From the NCBI RefSeq assembly GCF_005280255.1, contig NZ_CP040018.1, positions 3,658,001 through 3,722,000 of the forward strand: a stretch of 64,000 nt of DNA. Reading direction: 5' to 3'. Shown here one piece after another: positions 19,620 through 28,806 of this stretch (position 1 is the stretch's first letter; each line of letters opens with the position of its first letter). The stretch is from Arthrobacter sp. 24S4-2. GTDB lineage: Bacteria; Actinomycetota; Actinomycetes; Actinomycetales; Micrococcaceae. The notes beneath the pieces were generated by a model. That model was given only the letters and a program-made list of their open reading frames with translations. It was not told the DNA's origin and did no database searches. The position numbers and the translations under genes were made by a program.

Positions 19620-19630
19620 CGCCGCGGCAC

Positions 19631-19713
19631 AGTTCAAACGCCGGTTCAAAGGCCACAGCTCAAAACGCCACGACTCAAACGCCACAGTCCAAACGCCAGA
19701 GTCCAAACGCCGG
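19631..19713. repeat. Six imperfect 13-15 base direct repeats
   Basis: Six diverged copies close to AGTCCAAACGCCAC lie head to tail (starting near 19631, 19644, 19657, 19672, 19686 and 19700). They fill the gap between the convergent emfourin and glxA-like genes. There are no spacers, so this is not a CRISPR. GCCCCGC/GCGGGGGC just after it overlaps the end of the regulator gene and may help termination. Confidence 0.7.
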
Positions 19714-19734
19714 GCCCCGCCTAGACCGCGGGGG

Positions 19735-20703
19735 CTAGACCGCCGGCTCCAATTGGCCGCGGAACGCCCGGCGGTAGGACTGCGGGCTGGTGGCCAGCAC
19801 CTTGCCGAAATGGTGGCGGAGCAGCACGGAATGGCCGAATCCGGACTCGCGGGCAATTTCGTCGATGTTCAGCTCCGTGGACTCGAGGAGTTCCTGCGCC
19901 CGCAGCACGCGCTGGGAGTTGAGCCAGGCGGCCGGCGTGGCCCCTGTTTCAGACCGGAAGCGGCGCGCGAAGGTGCGCGGCGACATGTGGACCCGTGCCG
20001 CCAGTTCGTTGACGGTGTGGTCGTGTTCGAGATTCCGGACCATCCACTGGAGCAGCTCTTCCATGGGCTGGGAGCCGCAGGCGGGAATGGGCCGGTCGAT
20101 GAACTGCGCCTGTCCGCCGTCGCGGTGGGGCGGGACCACCATGTCCCTGGCGATGCTTGCCGCCACGTTGGCTCCAAGTTCCACGCGGACCAGGTGCAGG
20201 CAGGCGTCTATGCCGGCTGCGGTGCCGGCGCTGGTGATGATCCGGCTGTCCTGGACGTACAGGACGTTCTCGTCCACGAGCACTGCGGGATACCGGCTGG
20301 CCAGTTCGCGGGAGTAGTGCCAGTGGGTGGTGCAGCGCCGGCCGTCCAGCAGGCCGGCGCGCGCCAGTGCGAAGGCGCCGGAGCAGATGGACATGACCCA
20401 GGCGCCGCGGGCATGGGCGTCCCGCAGGGCGTCCAGTACGGACTCGGGGACATCCTCATCCCTGCCATAGGGAGCCATGATCACCAGATCCGCATCGGCG
20501 GCCGCTTCGAGCCCCAGGTCGACGTGCATGGACAGCCCGGACTTAAGCCGGATGTCGCCCGGTTCAGGCGTACAGACGCGGAAGTCGAAGGCGGGGACGC
20601 CGCTTCCCCGTTCCGATCTGTCGATGCCAAACACTTCGTACGCGGTCCCGAACTCGAAGATGGAAAAGTTGGGAACAACTATGACTGCCACTGATTTGAG
20701 CAT
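19735..20703 (-). CDS. GlxA-family transcriptional regulator (DJ-1/PfpI plus AraC HTH)
   Basis: The 322-residue regulator has an N-terminal DJ-1/PfpI-like amidotransferase fold (about 1-170; VPNFSIFEFGTAYEVFG, and the nucleophile-elbow-like SICSGAFALARAG) that senses a small ligand in this family. A C-terminal AraC/XylS double helix-turn-helix follows (about 215-315; MSPRTFARRFR, IARESGFGHSVLLRHHF). ATG at 20703 (MLKSVAVIVV) is chosen because the upstream open frame shows no family sequence. An 11-base-arm inverted repeat lies ten bases before the start, so autoregulation and control of the divergent gene are likely. Confidence 0.9.
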   Translation of the reverse strand: MLKSVAVIVVPNFSIFEFGTAYEVFGIDRSERGSGVPAFDFRVCTPEPGDIRLKSGLSMHVDLGLEAAADADLVIMAPYGRDEDVPESVLDALRDAHARGAWVMSICSGAFALARAGLLDGRRCTTHWHYSRELASRYPAVLVDENVLYVQDSRIITSAGTAAGIDACLHLVRVELGANVAASIARDMVVPPHRDGGQAQFIDRPIPACGSQPMEELLQWMVRNLEHDHTVNELAARVHMSPRTFARRFRSETGATPAAWLNSQRVLRAQELLESTELNIDEIARESGFGHSVLLRHHFGKVLATSPQSYRRAFRGQLEPAV

Positions 20704-20712
20704 GCTTCCATT

Positions 20713-20749
20713 GTGGCAGAAATTATAGCTTTTTGGGCATTTCTGCCAC
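20713..20749. promoter_or_regulatory. Operator palindrome between glxA-like gene and small membrane gene
   Basis: GTGGCAGAAAT (20713-20723) and ATTTCTGCCAC (20739-20749) are perfect 11-base arms separated by 15 bases. The site sits between two divergent starts, ideal for a dimeric regulator such as the GlxA-like protein. Confidence 0.6.
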
Positions 20750-20784
20750 TGTTTTGTGCGGGGCAACCGGAGAAACATAGAGGC

Positions 20785-20952
20785 ATGGAAACCCTCGCAG
20801 TTGTACTCATCGTCCTGTTGCTCATCGTTCTGGCGGCCACGGTCTCCAGCCTCCTGAAGGACGGACGGGGCCACACTCCGCCCGAACGTTCGGAGAAAGA
20901 CTGGGCCGCCCTGGATCTTCCCAGCATCAGCTACACCCTTAGGAACTACTGA
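20785..20952 (+). CDS. Small single-pass membrane protein
   Basis: The 55-residue product has one N-terminal hydrophobic helix (about residues 3-22, Val/Leu/Ile-rich) followed by a charged tail ending in SISYTLRNY. The ATG at 20785 follows AGAGG closely. The open frame starting at 20713 overlaps the operator and is not preferred. No function is recognised. Divergence from the GlxA-like regulator across a shared palindrome suggests joint control. Confidence 0.55.
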   Translation: METLAVVLIVLLLIVLAATVSSLLKDGRGHTPPERSEKDWAALDLPSISYTLRNY

Positions 20953-21036
20953 CAATCAACCCGCACACGGGCCCCGGCCGGCCACCGCTGCAGCGGTCCG
21001 GCCGCCGGCCCGGGATTTCCCCCATATCGGCTCCTG

Positions 21037-21073
21037 CGCCCCTATCCGGACAGTTATGGTCCGCATAGGGGCG
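21037..21073. promoter_or_regulatory. Operator and promoter of WYL regulator gene
   Basis: CGCCCCTATCCGGAC (21037-21051) and GTCCGCATAGGGGCG (21059-21073) are 15-base inverted arms with one mismatch and a 7-base spacer. A TACATT box follows at 21074-21079, seven bases before the ATG, so the palindrome covers the promoter of an apparently leaderless gene. Autoregulation is the simplest reading. Confidence 0.65.
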
Positions 21074-21086
21074 TACATTCGTTCCT

Positions 21087-22094
21087 ATGATCCAGACATC
21101 CGCCCGCCTGCTCCAGTTGCTGAGCCTGCTGCAGGTGCGCCGGGAATGGACGGGCCCGGCCCTGGCGGAACGGATGCAGGTGACGGAACGGACTGTCCGC
21201 CGCGACATCGGCAAGCTCCGCACCCTGGGGTATCCCATCCAGGCTTCCCCCGGCGTTGCCGGCGGCTACCAGCTGGGATCGGGAGCCCAGCTTCCGCCAC
21301 TCCTGCTTGACGACAACGAGGCCCTGGCGGTGGCCCTGGGACTCAGTTCCGTGGCGGCCGGTCCGGTGGCCGGAATCGGCGAGGCCTCCGTACGGGCGCT
21401 GGCCAAACTCGAACAGGTGCTGCCCTCGCGGCTGCGGACCCGGTTCGCCTCGCTGAGGAACGCCGTCACAACGCTCGCCAGCGATGCCGCCCCGGTGGAT
21501 CCCCTCCAGCTCACCGCGGTTTCCACTGCCATTGCCGACCGCCGGCAGCTGAGTTTCGACTACATCAAGGCCGACGGCGGCGCGGGCCGTCGCCTGGTGG
21601 AGCCCTACCGCCTGGTGGACACGGGGCGCCGCTGGTACCTGGTCGCCTGGGACTGCGAGCGGGCGGACTGGCGCACGTTCCGGGCTGACCGCATCGCCTC
21701 CATGCCGGCGGAACGGAAGAAGTATGTGCCGCGCCCACTGCCCGCACCGGACCTGGCCGCCTACGTGCAGCGTTCCGTGACGCGGTCCCCGTACAGGTAC
21801 GACGTGGTGGTGCGGCTCTACGCGCCGGTGCATGACGTAGCGGCCCTGGTGGGTCCGCACGTGGCCACCCTGACGGCCGAGGGGCCGGACCGGACCATCC
21901 TGCGTGCGGGCTGGGACAGGCTCGAAGCCCCGGCCGCGCACCTTGCCGGGCTGGACATGGACTTCGAGATCCTCGCACCGGCGGAGTTCGTACAGCATGT
22001 GGGCAGGCTGGCCGAACGGCTGGCGGCGGCGGCGGGCGGCGGCAGGCCGGCGTCGGGCGTTGCTCCCTCCGGCGGGCCGGGCGGCGGATCGTAA
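21087..22094 (+). CDS. WYL-domain transcriptional regulator
   Basis: The 335-residue protein has an N-terminal winged helix-turn-helix (about 1-60; VTERTVRRDIGKLRTLGYP), a linker with GGYQLG, and a WYL sensor domain with RRWYLVAWD near 190 followed by the WCX region. WYL regulators respond to nucleic acids or small ligands. A near-perfect 15-base inverted repeat lies just before the start. The TANNNT box seven bases from the ATG and the absence of a ribosome site suggest a leaderless transcript. Targets beyond itself are unknown. Confidence 0.9.
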   Translation: MIQTSARLLQLLSLLQVRREWTGPALAERMQVTERTVRRDIGKLRTLGYPIQASPGVAGGYQLGSGAQLPPLLLDDNEALAVALGLSSVAAGPVAGIGEASVRALAKLEQVLPSRLRTRFASLRNAVTTLASDAAPVDPLQLTAVSTAIADRRQLSFDYIKADGGAGRRLVEPYRLVDTGRRWYLVAWDCERADWRTFRADRIASMPAERKKYVPRPLPAPDLAAYVQRSVTRSPYRYDVVVRLYAPVHDVAALVGPHVATLTAEGPDRTILRAGWDRLEAPAAHLAGLDMDFEILAPAEFVQHVGRLAERLAAAAGGGRPASGVAPSGGPGGGS

Positions 22095-22129
22095 AGCCCG
22101 TCCCGGGCCACAGTAGACTGGTTTCAGCC

Positions 22130-25100
22130 ATGACTTTTCATATTTCGTACCCCGCCGAGCTGCCGGTTTCCGAGCGCCGCGAGGACCTGATGGCCGCCAT
22201 AGCGGCCAATCAGGTGACCATCATTGCCGGCGAGACCGGCTCCGGCAAGACCACGCAGATTCCCAAAATGTGCCTGGAACTGGGGCTGGGCGACAACGGA
22301 CTGATCGGCCACACCCAGCCGCGGCGGCTTGCTGCCCGGACGGTGGCTGAACGCATCGCGGAAGAACTCGGCGTGGAAATCGGCCAGGAGGTGGGCTTCC
22401 AGGTCCGCTTCACCGGCGAGGTCAGCCGGTCCACCAAGGTCAAGCTGATGACGGACGGCATCCTGCTGGCGGAGATCCAGCGCGACAAGCTCCTGCGCAG
22501 GTACAACGCCATCATCATCGATGAAGCCCACGAGCGCAGCCTCAACATCGACTTCATCCTCGGGTACCTCAAGCGGATCCTGCCGCAGCGCCCGGACCTC
22601 AAGATCATCATCACGTCCGCCACCATCGACCCCGAGCGGTTCGCCAAGCACTTCGGCACCGAGGAGGATCCCTCCCCCGTCATCGAGGTTTCCGGCCGGA
22701 CGTTCCCGGTTGAAATCCGGTACCGGCCGCTGTCCCAGCCGGCGGGCGGAGCCCTGTCTTCCGGTGATGACGCAGACAACGCCTCCGACGACGAGCTCGA
22801 GGAGGACCGTGACCCGCTCGACGCCGTCTGCGACGCCGTCGACGAACTGGCCCTCGAAGCGCCGGGCGACATCCTCATCTTCTTCTCCGGCGAGCGCGAA
22901 ATCCGCGACGCCGCCGAGGCCCTCAACGCGCGGATCCAATCCAACCGGCGGCTGGCCGGTACCGAGGTCCTCCCCCTCTTCGCCCGGCTGAGCCTGCAGG
23001 AACAGCACAAGGTGTTCCACCCCGGCAGCAAACGGCGGATCGTGCTCGCCACCAACGTCGCGGAAACGTCCCTCACCGTGCCCGGCATCAAATATGTCGT
23101 GGACACGGGCACTGCACGCATCTCCCGCTACTCGCACCGGACCAAAGTGCAGCGGCTGCCCATCGAACGAGTGTCCCAGGCCTCGGCCAACCAGCGCTCC
23201 GGACGCTGCGGCCGCGTCTCCGACGGCATCGCCATCCGGCTGTACTCGGAAGAGGACTACGAGTCCAGGCCGCAGTTCACCGATCCCGAGATCCTGCGCA
23301 CCAACCTCGCGGCCGTCATCCTGCAGATGACCGCCATGGGCGTTGCCCGCGGGCCCAAGGACGTGGAGAACTTCCCGTTCGTGGAACCGCCGGACTCGCG
23401 CGCCATCAACGACGGCGTCACGCTCCTCCGGGAGCTCGGCGCCCTGAGTGCGGCGCGCCCGCAGGAGGAGACGGGCGACGGCGGCGGCCGCCCGGCAGGT
23501 GCTGCGGGCGGACGAAACGGCGGCGGACTGACCGCCGTCGGGCAGCAGCTTGCCCAACTGCCCGTTGACCCGAGGCTCGGCCGGATGATCGTGGAGTCCG
23601 GCAAACGCGGTTGCGTCCGTGAAGTCATGATCCTCGCCGCGGCACTGACCATCCAGGACCCCCGCGAGCGCCGCCAGGGGGACGGCTCAGGCAAGCAGCA
23701 ACTCGCTGCGGAGAAGCACGCGCGGTTCCGGGATGAGAACTCGGACTTCACCGGCTTCCTGAACCTCTGGAACTACCTCCAGGAGAAGCAGCAGGAGCTT
23801 TCCTCCACGCAGTTCCGCAGGCTTTGCCGCACCGAGTTCATCAACTACCTCCGCGTCCGGGAATGGCAGGACCTGTTCGCGCAGCTCCGCCAGCTGGCCA
23901 GGCCGCTGGGCATCAGCCTCGACAACAAGCGCCTCGCCGACCCGGTGGGCAACCACGACGGCATCCACATCAGCCTGCTCTCGGGCCTGCTGAGCCACAT
24001 CGGCATCCTCGACGAGCGCAAGCGCGAGTACGCCGGCGCCCGCGGCGGCCGCTTCGCGATCTTCCCCGGCTCTGCGCTGTTCAAGAAGTCCCCCACGTTC
24101 GTGATGGCCGCGGAACTGGTGGAGACCAGCCGGCTCTGGGCGAGGGTCGCGGCCAGGTTCGACCCGCTCTGGGCCGAGCAGGTGGCGCCGGACCTCGTCA
24201 AGCGCAGCTACAGCGAGCCGCACTGGTCCAAGAAGATGGGCTCGGTGATGGCCCACGAGAAGGTCACCCTCTACGGCGTGCCCATCATCCCGAGCCGGCG
24301 CATCAACTACGGCAAGGTGGATCCGGAGCTGTGCCGGGAGCTGTTCATCCGGCACGCGCTCGTCGAAGGCGACTGGCAGACGCACCACAAGTTCTTCCAC
24401 CGCAACCGCGCCCTGCTCCTCGAAATCGAGGAGCTCGAAGCCCGGATGCGGCGCCGGGACATCCTGGTGGACGACGAGACGCTGTTCGAGTTTTACGACG
24501 CCCGGATCGGCAAGGAGGTGGTCTCCGAGCGGCACTTCGACAAGTGGTGGAAGGAGGCGCGCCAGCAGGATCCGGCGCTGCTCGACTTCGACCAGGCGCT
24601 GCTGATCAGCGAGGACGCTGATGCCCTCGACGATTCGGCCTACCCCAAGACCTTGCTGCACAAGGGATTCGAGCTGCCGCTCAGCTACGAGTTCCACCCC
24701 GTGGCCCCCGGCTCGCCGCCCAACCCGTCCGACGGCGTCACGGCCGAGGTTCCCGTGCTCTTCCTGAACCAGCTGGACGACGCCGCGTTCCGTTGGCTCA
24801 TTCCGGGCCAGCGGGTGGAGCTCGTCACGGCGCTAATCAAGTCGCTGCCCAAGCAGGTGCGCAAGAACTTCGTACCGGCACCGGATGTCGCGCGGCAGGC
24901 CGTGGCCGCGCTGGAGGCCGACTTCGATCCCGCCACCGACGAGCTGGAGGCATCCCTCGGGCTGGTCCTGCGCCGGATCCGCGGCCAGGTCATCCCGCCG
25001 GGCTCCTGGAACTGGGATGCCGTGCCGTCCCACCTGCGGGTGAGTTTCCGCGTGGTGGATTCCAAGGGGAAGGTCCTGGACGAGGGGAAGGATCTCGCAG

Positions 25101-26140
25101 CGCTGCAGGAACGGCTGGCACCGGCCACCCGCCGGGCGATCGCCGAGTCGCTGGGCGCCACTCCGGTAACGACAGCCCCCAAGGGGCCGAAGGGCGGCCA
25201 GACCACGCGGTCACCGCAGAAGGCCGGCGGCTTGGCACAGTCCCCGGACGGGGCGGGAACGCCCGGCTTCGCGGAGAAAACGGGCCTGACGGACTGGACC
25301 TTCGGCACCGTGCAGCGCCGGGTCCAGGGCGTAGTCAAGGGACACACCGTCACCGGCTACCCCGCCCTGGTCGACGAGGGCTCCTCGGTTGCCCTCCGGC
25401 TGTTCCAGACCGCTTCCGAACAGGAACAGGCCATGCGCGGCGGTGTCATCCGCCTGCTGGCACTCAAAGTTCCCGCCCCGGACCGCTACGTCCTGGAGCA
25501 CCTGAACAACACTGAGAAGCTGACCTTCAGCCAGAACCCGCACGGTTCCGTCTCGGCCCTGATCGCCGACTGCGCGCTGGCAGCGATCGATAAGCTCACG
25601 CCGGCAGAACTGCCATGGGACGAGGTGTCCTTTAAGGCCGTATACGAGCAGGTCCGGGCGGAGCTGATCGACACTGTCTTCACCGTCACCGCCGTCGTCG
25701 AACGGATCCTGGCCAGTACCCGCCGGATCGAAAAGCAGCTCAAGGGGACCACCAGCCTGGCCGTGATCAGCGCCCTCAATGACGTGAAAAGCCAGCTCGA
25801 ACAGCTCGTCTTCCCCGGTTTCGTGGCACGCACGGGCTACGCCCAGCTAAGCCAGCTGCCGCGCTACCTCGCCGCCATAGAGAAGCGCCTCGAGAAACTG
25901 CCGGGCAACGTCCAGCGGGACGCCTTGGGCATGGCAGCGGTCCAGGGGCTGGAAGACGACTACGACGACGCCGTCTCGGCCCTGCTGCCCGGGCGCCGCG
26001 CCGGCGCCGAGTTAACCCAGGTGCGCTGGATGATCGAAGAGCTGCGGGTGAGCCTCTTCGCCGTCGAGCTCGGAACGGCCTATTCCGTCTCGGAGAAGCG
26101 GATCCGTGCGGTGCTGAACAAGGTACTTGCCCCGGCGTAG
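22130..26140 (+). CDS. hrpA: ATP-dependent RNA helicase HrpA
   Basis: HrpA is a DEAH-box RNA helicase. The 1336-residue protein is full length for the family. Walker A GETGSGKTTQ is at about 34-43, the DEAH box in IIDEAHERS near 127, and TNVAETSLTVPG and QRSGRCGRV are the later helicase motifs. HA2 and OB-fold parts follow, then the long C-terminal DUF3418 extension typical of bacterial HrpA. Work in other bacteria links HrpA to rescue of stalled or collided ribosomes. A TAGACT box ten bases before the ATG suggests a very short leader. Confidence 0.95.
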   Translation: MTFHISYPAELPVSERREDLMAAIAANQVTIIAGETGSGKTTQIPKMCLELGLGDNGLIGHTQPRRLAARTVAERIAEELGVEIGQEVGFQVRFTGEVSRSTKVKLMTDGILLAEIQRDKLLRRYNAIIIDEAHERSLNIDFILGYLKRILPQRPDLKIIITSATIDPERFAKHFGTEEDPSPVIEVSGRTFPVEIRYRPLSQPAGGALSSGDDADNASDDELEEDRDPLDAVCDAVDELALEAPGDILIFFSGEREIRDAAEALNARIQSNRRLAGTEVLPLFARLSLQEQHKVFHPGSKRRIVLATNVAETSLTVPGIKYVVDTGTARISRYSHRTKVQRLPIERVSQASANQRSGRCGRVSDGIAIRLYSEEDYESRPQFTDPEILRTNLAAVILQMTAMGVARGPKDVENFPFVEPPDSRAINDGVTLLRELGALSAARPQEETGDGGGRPAGAAGGRNGGGLTAVGQQLAQLPVDPRLGRMIVESGKRGCVREVMILAAALTIQDPRERRQGDGSGKQQLAAEKHARFRDENSDFTGFLNLWNYLQEKQQELSSTQFRRLCRTEFINYLRVREWQDLFAQLRQLARPLGISLDNKRLADPVGNHDGIHISLLSGLLSHIGILDERKREYAGARGGRFAIFPGSALFKKSPTFVMAAELVETSRLWARVAARFDPLWAEQVAPDLVKRSYSEPHWSKKMGSVMAHEKVTLYGVPIIPSRRINYGKVDPELCRELFIRHALVEGDWQTHHKFFHRNRALLLEIEELEARMRRRDILVDDETLFEFYDARIGKEVVSERHFDKWWKEARQQDPALLDFDQALLISEDADALDDSAYPKTLLHKGFELPLSYEFHPVAPGSPPNPSDGVTAEVPVLFLNQLDDAAFRWLIPGQRVELVTALIKSLPKQVRKNFVPAPDVARQAVAALEADFDPATDELEASLGLVLRRIRGQVIPPGSWNWDAVPSHLRVSFRVVDSKGKVLDEGKDLAALQERLAPATRRAIAESLGATPVTTAPKGPKGGQTTRSPQKAGGLAQSPDGAGTPGFAEKTGLTDWTFGTVQRRVQGVVKGHTVTGYPALVDEGSSVALRLFQTASEQEQAMRGGVIRLLALKVPAPDRYVLEHLNNTEKLTFSQNPHGSVSALIADCALAAIDKLTPAELPWDEVSFKAVYEQVRAELIDTVFTVTAVVERILASTRRIEKQLKGTTSLAVISALNDVKSQLEQLVFPGFVARTGYAQLSQLPRYLAAIEKRLEKLPGNVQRDALGMAAVQGLEDDYDDAVSALLPGRRAGAELTQVRWMIEELRVSLFAVELGTAYSVSEKRIRAVLNKVLAPA

Positions 26141-26209
26141 CCCCCGAATGGGGAACTGCGCCGGGGCCAGCCCGCCGCGGCGGGTGGGTGTCAGGCGGGA
26201 ATCACAGTG

Positions 26210-26638
26210 TCAGGCCGTGGGAACGTGTTGTCCGTGGCCGGCCCGGCGGAGCCCGTCGCGCAGCTTCTCCGCGTTGGCGTCGAGCGCAGCAGGATCCGGG
26301 TTCTGGTCCGCCGAGCCGAAGTCGTAGTCCGCCATGGAGTTGGACGGCCACACATGGACGTGGAGGTGGTTGACCTCGTAGCCGGCCACGATGAGCCCGG
26401 CCCGTGCCGCATCAAAGACGTCCACCTGGACGGCGCCGATTTTCTGGGCAACTTCCATCACCCGGGCCAGCAGCGCCGGCGGCGCGTCCGTCCAGCGGTC
26501 CACCTCTTCGGTGGGAACCACCAGGGCGTGGCCGTCTGCCAGCGGGCCCATGGTCAGGAAGGCCACAACGTCGTCCTCGCGCCAGACGAACCGTCCGGGG
26601 ATCTCGCCGTTGATGATCTTGGTGAAAACGGTGCTCAT
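26210..26638 (-). CDS. HIT-family nucleotide-binding hydrolase
   Basis: The 142-residue histidine-triad protein has the active-site HLHVHV (His91, 93, 95) and the N-terminal FTKIINGEIPG typical of HINT/Fhit-like nucleotide phosphoramidases. Substrate is not predictable. Its ATG overlaps the stop of the alcohol dehydrogenase gene by four bases, so the two are co-translated. Confidence 0.93.
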   Translation of the reverse strand: MSTVFTKIINGEIPGRFVWREDDVVAFLTMGPLADGHALVVPTEEVDRWTDAPPALLARVMEVAQKIGAVQVDVFDAARAGLIVAGYEVNHLHVHVWPSNSMADYDFGSADQNPDPAALDANAEKLRDGLRRAGHGQHVPTA

Positions 26639-27651
26639 GCGTCTGCCTTTTCCGAAGGGTTCCCGAGGGTGCTGGTGTCCAGGACAAAACGATACTTGAC
26701 GTCACCGGCCACCATGCGGTCGTAGGCCTCGTTCAGCCGGTCCGCGCCCACCACCTCGACGTCGGAAACAACGCCGTGTTCAGCGCAGAAGTCCAGCATT
26801 TCCTGCGTCTCGGCAATACCGCCGATCAGGGAGCCTGCGTAGGCGATCCGGCGCCGGATCAGGGCCCCCGGGTTGACCGGCGGCATTGCTTCGGACGGCA
26901 GGCCCAGCTGGAACAGCGCTCCGTCCAGGCGCAGGGTGCGGAAGTACGGGTTGAGGTCATGCGGTGCCGCGACCGTGTCGATGATGACGTCGATGCTTCG
27001 GTTCGCGGCGGCCATGGATTCTTCATCGCGGGACAGGATGACGTCGTCGGCGCCAAGTTCGCGGGCCGCAGCAAACTTTGATTCGGAAGTGGTGAACACC
27101 TTCACCTCGGCACCCATGGCCTTGGCAAGCTTGACGGCCATGTGGCCCAGCCCGCCCAGGCCCACCACTCCGACGACGTCGCCGGGTTCGACGTCGAAGT
27201 GCCGCAGCGGTGAGTAGGTGGTGATACCGGCGCAGAGGAGCGGCGCGACGGCGGCGGGGTCAAGGTTTCCCGGAACCCGCAGCACGTAGCGGCGGTCCAC
27301 GACTATCGAGGTCGCGTAGCCACCCTGGGTGGTGGAGTCCCCGTTGCGGGCATCCACGGCGCCGTAGGTTCCGGTCATGCCGTTTTCGCAGTACTGTTCC
27401 AGTCCGTCGAGGCAGCTGTCGCATTCACGGCAGGAATCCACCATGCAGCCCACGCCCACCAGGTCGCCCGGGGCAAAGTCGTCTACGGCGGTGCCCACCC
27501 GGCTGACCCGGCCCACAATTTCGTGCCCGGGAACCAGCGGATACTTCTGCGCGCCCCACTCGCCGCGGGTTGCGTGCACGTCCGAGTGGCAGAGGCCGCA
27601 GAACTCGATGGCGATCTCGACGTCGTCTTCCTTTGGTGCCCGGCGGGCCAC
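26635..27651 (-). CDS. Zinc-dependent NAD(P) alcohol dehydrogenase, N-terminus uncertain
   Basis: This medium-chain dehydrogenase of the cinnamyl-alcohol/YahK type oxidises alcohols or reduces aldehydes. It shows the catalytic zinc region CGLCHSDVH, PGHEIVGRV, the four-Cys structural zinc site (CRECDSCLDGLEQYC) and the Rossmann GLGGLGHMAVK. The only standard start in this frame is GTG at 27651, but the sequence before it (AAYGATASDSGLVPLTV) also matches the family N-terminus. A likely true start, ATG at 27752, is in another frame, so a base may be missing near 27711-27718. Confidence 0.85.
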   Translation of the reverse strand: MARRAPKEDDVEIAIEFCGLCHSDVHATRGEWGAQKYPLVPGHEIVGRVSRVGTAVDDFAPGDLVGVGCMVDSCRECDSCLDGLEQYCENGMTGTYGAVDARNGDSTTQGGYATSIVVDRRYVLRVPGNLDPAAVAPLLCAGITTYSPLRHFDVEPGDVVGVVGLGGLGHMAVKLAKAMGAEVKVFTTSESKFAAARELGADDVILSRDEESMAAANRSIDVIIDTVAAPHDLNPYFRTLRLDGALFQLGLPSEAMPPVNPGALIRRRIAYAGSLIGGIAETQEMLDFCAEHGVVSDVEVVGADRLNEAYDRMVAGDVKYRFVLDTSTLGNPSEKADA

Positions 27652-27885
27652 GGTCAGCGGAACCAGGCCGCTGTCGCTGGCCGTGGCGCCGTAGGCCGCG
27701 GCCAGCCGGGGCTTGGTACGGGTTGGTGGGAGGCGGCATCGGAGACTGCCATTCCGGGGATCGGGGTTGCGTCGGGGATCGGCTTGGCAAGGGCGGCGGT
27801 ACGGGGCGTCCGGGATTCATGCTCCGACGCTACCGCCGCCCCCGCCGCTGTTCCAATCGGCCCCGTCTTACGGCCCGGGAGGCTG

Positions 27886-28722
27886 CTAGGGAGCCTCTCC
27901 CGTAGCAACCTCGTTCGCGGGGTCATTGGACCATTGCGAGAACGAGCCGGGATACAGCGCCGCCGGAAAGCCGGCAATTTCCAGCGCGGCGACTTGGTGC
28001 GCGGCCGTGACGCCCGAACCGCAGTAGACGGCGGTGGGCACGTCCGGCCGCACCCCCAGGGCCGTGAAGCGGTCCCGCAGCTGCTCCTCCGGCAGGAACC
28101 GGCCGTCGCTGCCGATGTTTCCGGCAGTCGGCGCACTGACGGCGCCTGGAATGTGCCCTGCCCGCGGATCCACAGGTTCAATTTCACCGCGGTAGCGCTC
28201 CCCCGCGCGCGCGTCCAGCAGAATGCCCCGTCCGGGCCATTCCGCGGCCTGGGCCGCGTCGATCACGGGCATCGCGCCGTCGGTGAGAGTGATGTCCCCC
28301 AGGGATGCCTGCTCCAGGCCGCCTTCCACGCCGAACCCCGCCGCCCGCCAGGCGGAGAGGCCGCCGTCGAGCAGGAAGACCGTCGAAACGCCGGCGTTTC
28401 GCAGCATCCACCAGAGCCTCGCGGCCGCGGTGCTGCCCGTGTCGTCATAGGCAACCACGACGTCGTGCTCCCGGATGCCCCAGCAGCGCGCCGATTCCTG
28501 GAGCTGCTGCAGCGGCGGCAGCGGGTGCCGGCCCTCCCGGGGATCAGCCGGCGCTGCCAGTTGGGTGGGCAGGTCAACGTAGACAGCGCCGGGAATATGC
28601 GCCGCCAAGTAGTGTTCCCGGCCGTGGGGATCGCCCAGCGCCCAGCGCACGTCCAGCAGAACGGTGCGCTCGCCGGAGGTCATCCGGTGGTTTAGCGCGG
28701 ACACGTCCATCAGGGGGTTCAT
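27886..28722 (-). CDS. sseA: Sulfurtransferase (two-domain rhodanese)
   Basis: The 278-residue thiosulfate/3-mercaptopyruvate sulfurtransferase has two rhodanese domains (about 1-140 and 150-278). The catalytic Cys is in VYCGSGVTAAH near 238. Domain 1 has LLDVRWALGDP and HIPGAVYVDL. The ATG at 28722 follows AAAGGAGA closely and fixes the start within a much longer open frame. It is transcribed divergently from the cysteine-synthase-like gene, which fits a sulfur role for both. Confidence 0.93.
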   Translation of the reverse strand: MNPLMDVSALNHRMTSGERTVLLDVRWALGDPHGREHYLAAHIPGAVYVDLPTQLAAPADPREGRHPLPPLQQLQESARCWGIREHDVVVAYDDTGSTAAARLWWMLRNAGVSTVFLLDGGLSAWRAAGFGVEGGLEQASLGDITLTDGAMPVIDAAQAAEWPGRGILLDARAGERYRGEIEPVDPRAGHIPGAVSAPTAGNIGSDGRFLPEEQLRDRFTALGVRPDVPTAVYCGSGVTAAHQVAALEIAGFPAALYPGSFSQWSNDPANEVATGEAP

Positions 28723-28806
28723 CAAATCTCCTTTGGTTCGGATGAGGGCGGCCAGCCGGTTCCAACTGTAGCCGTGGCGGCCGCCCGGCCCGGGTAGGCT
28801 GAATCG

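Noticed and set aside
19631..19713. Possible CRISPR or integron repeats
   Set aside because: Copies are diverged, touch each other and have no cas or integrase gene nearby.
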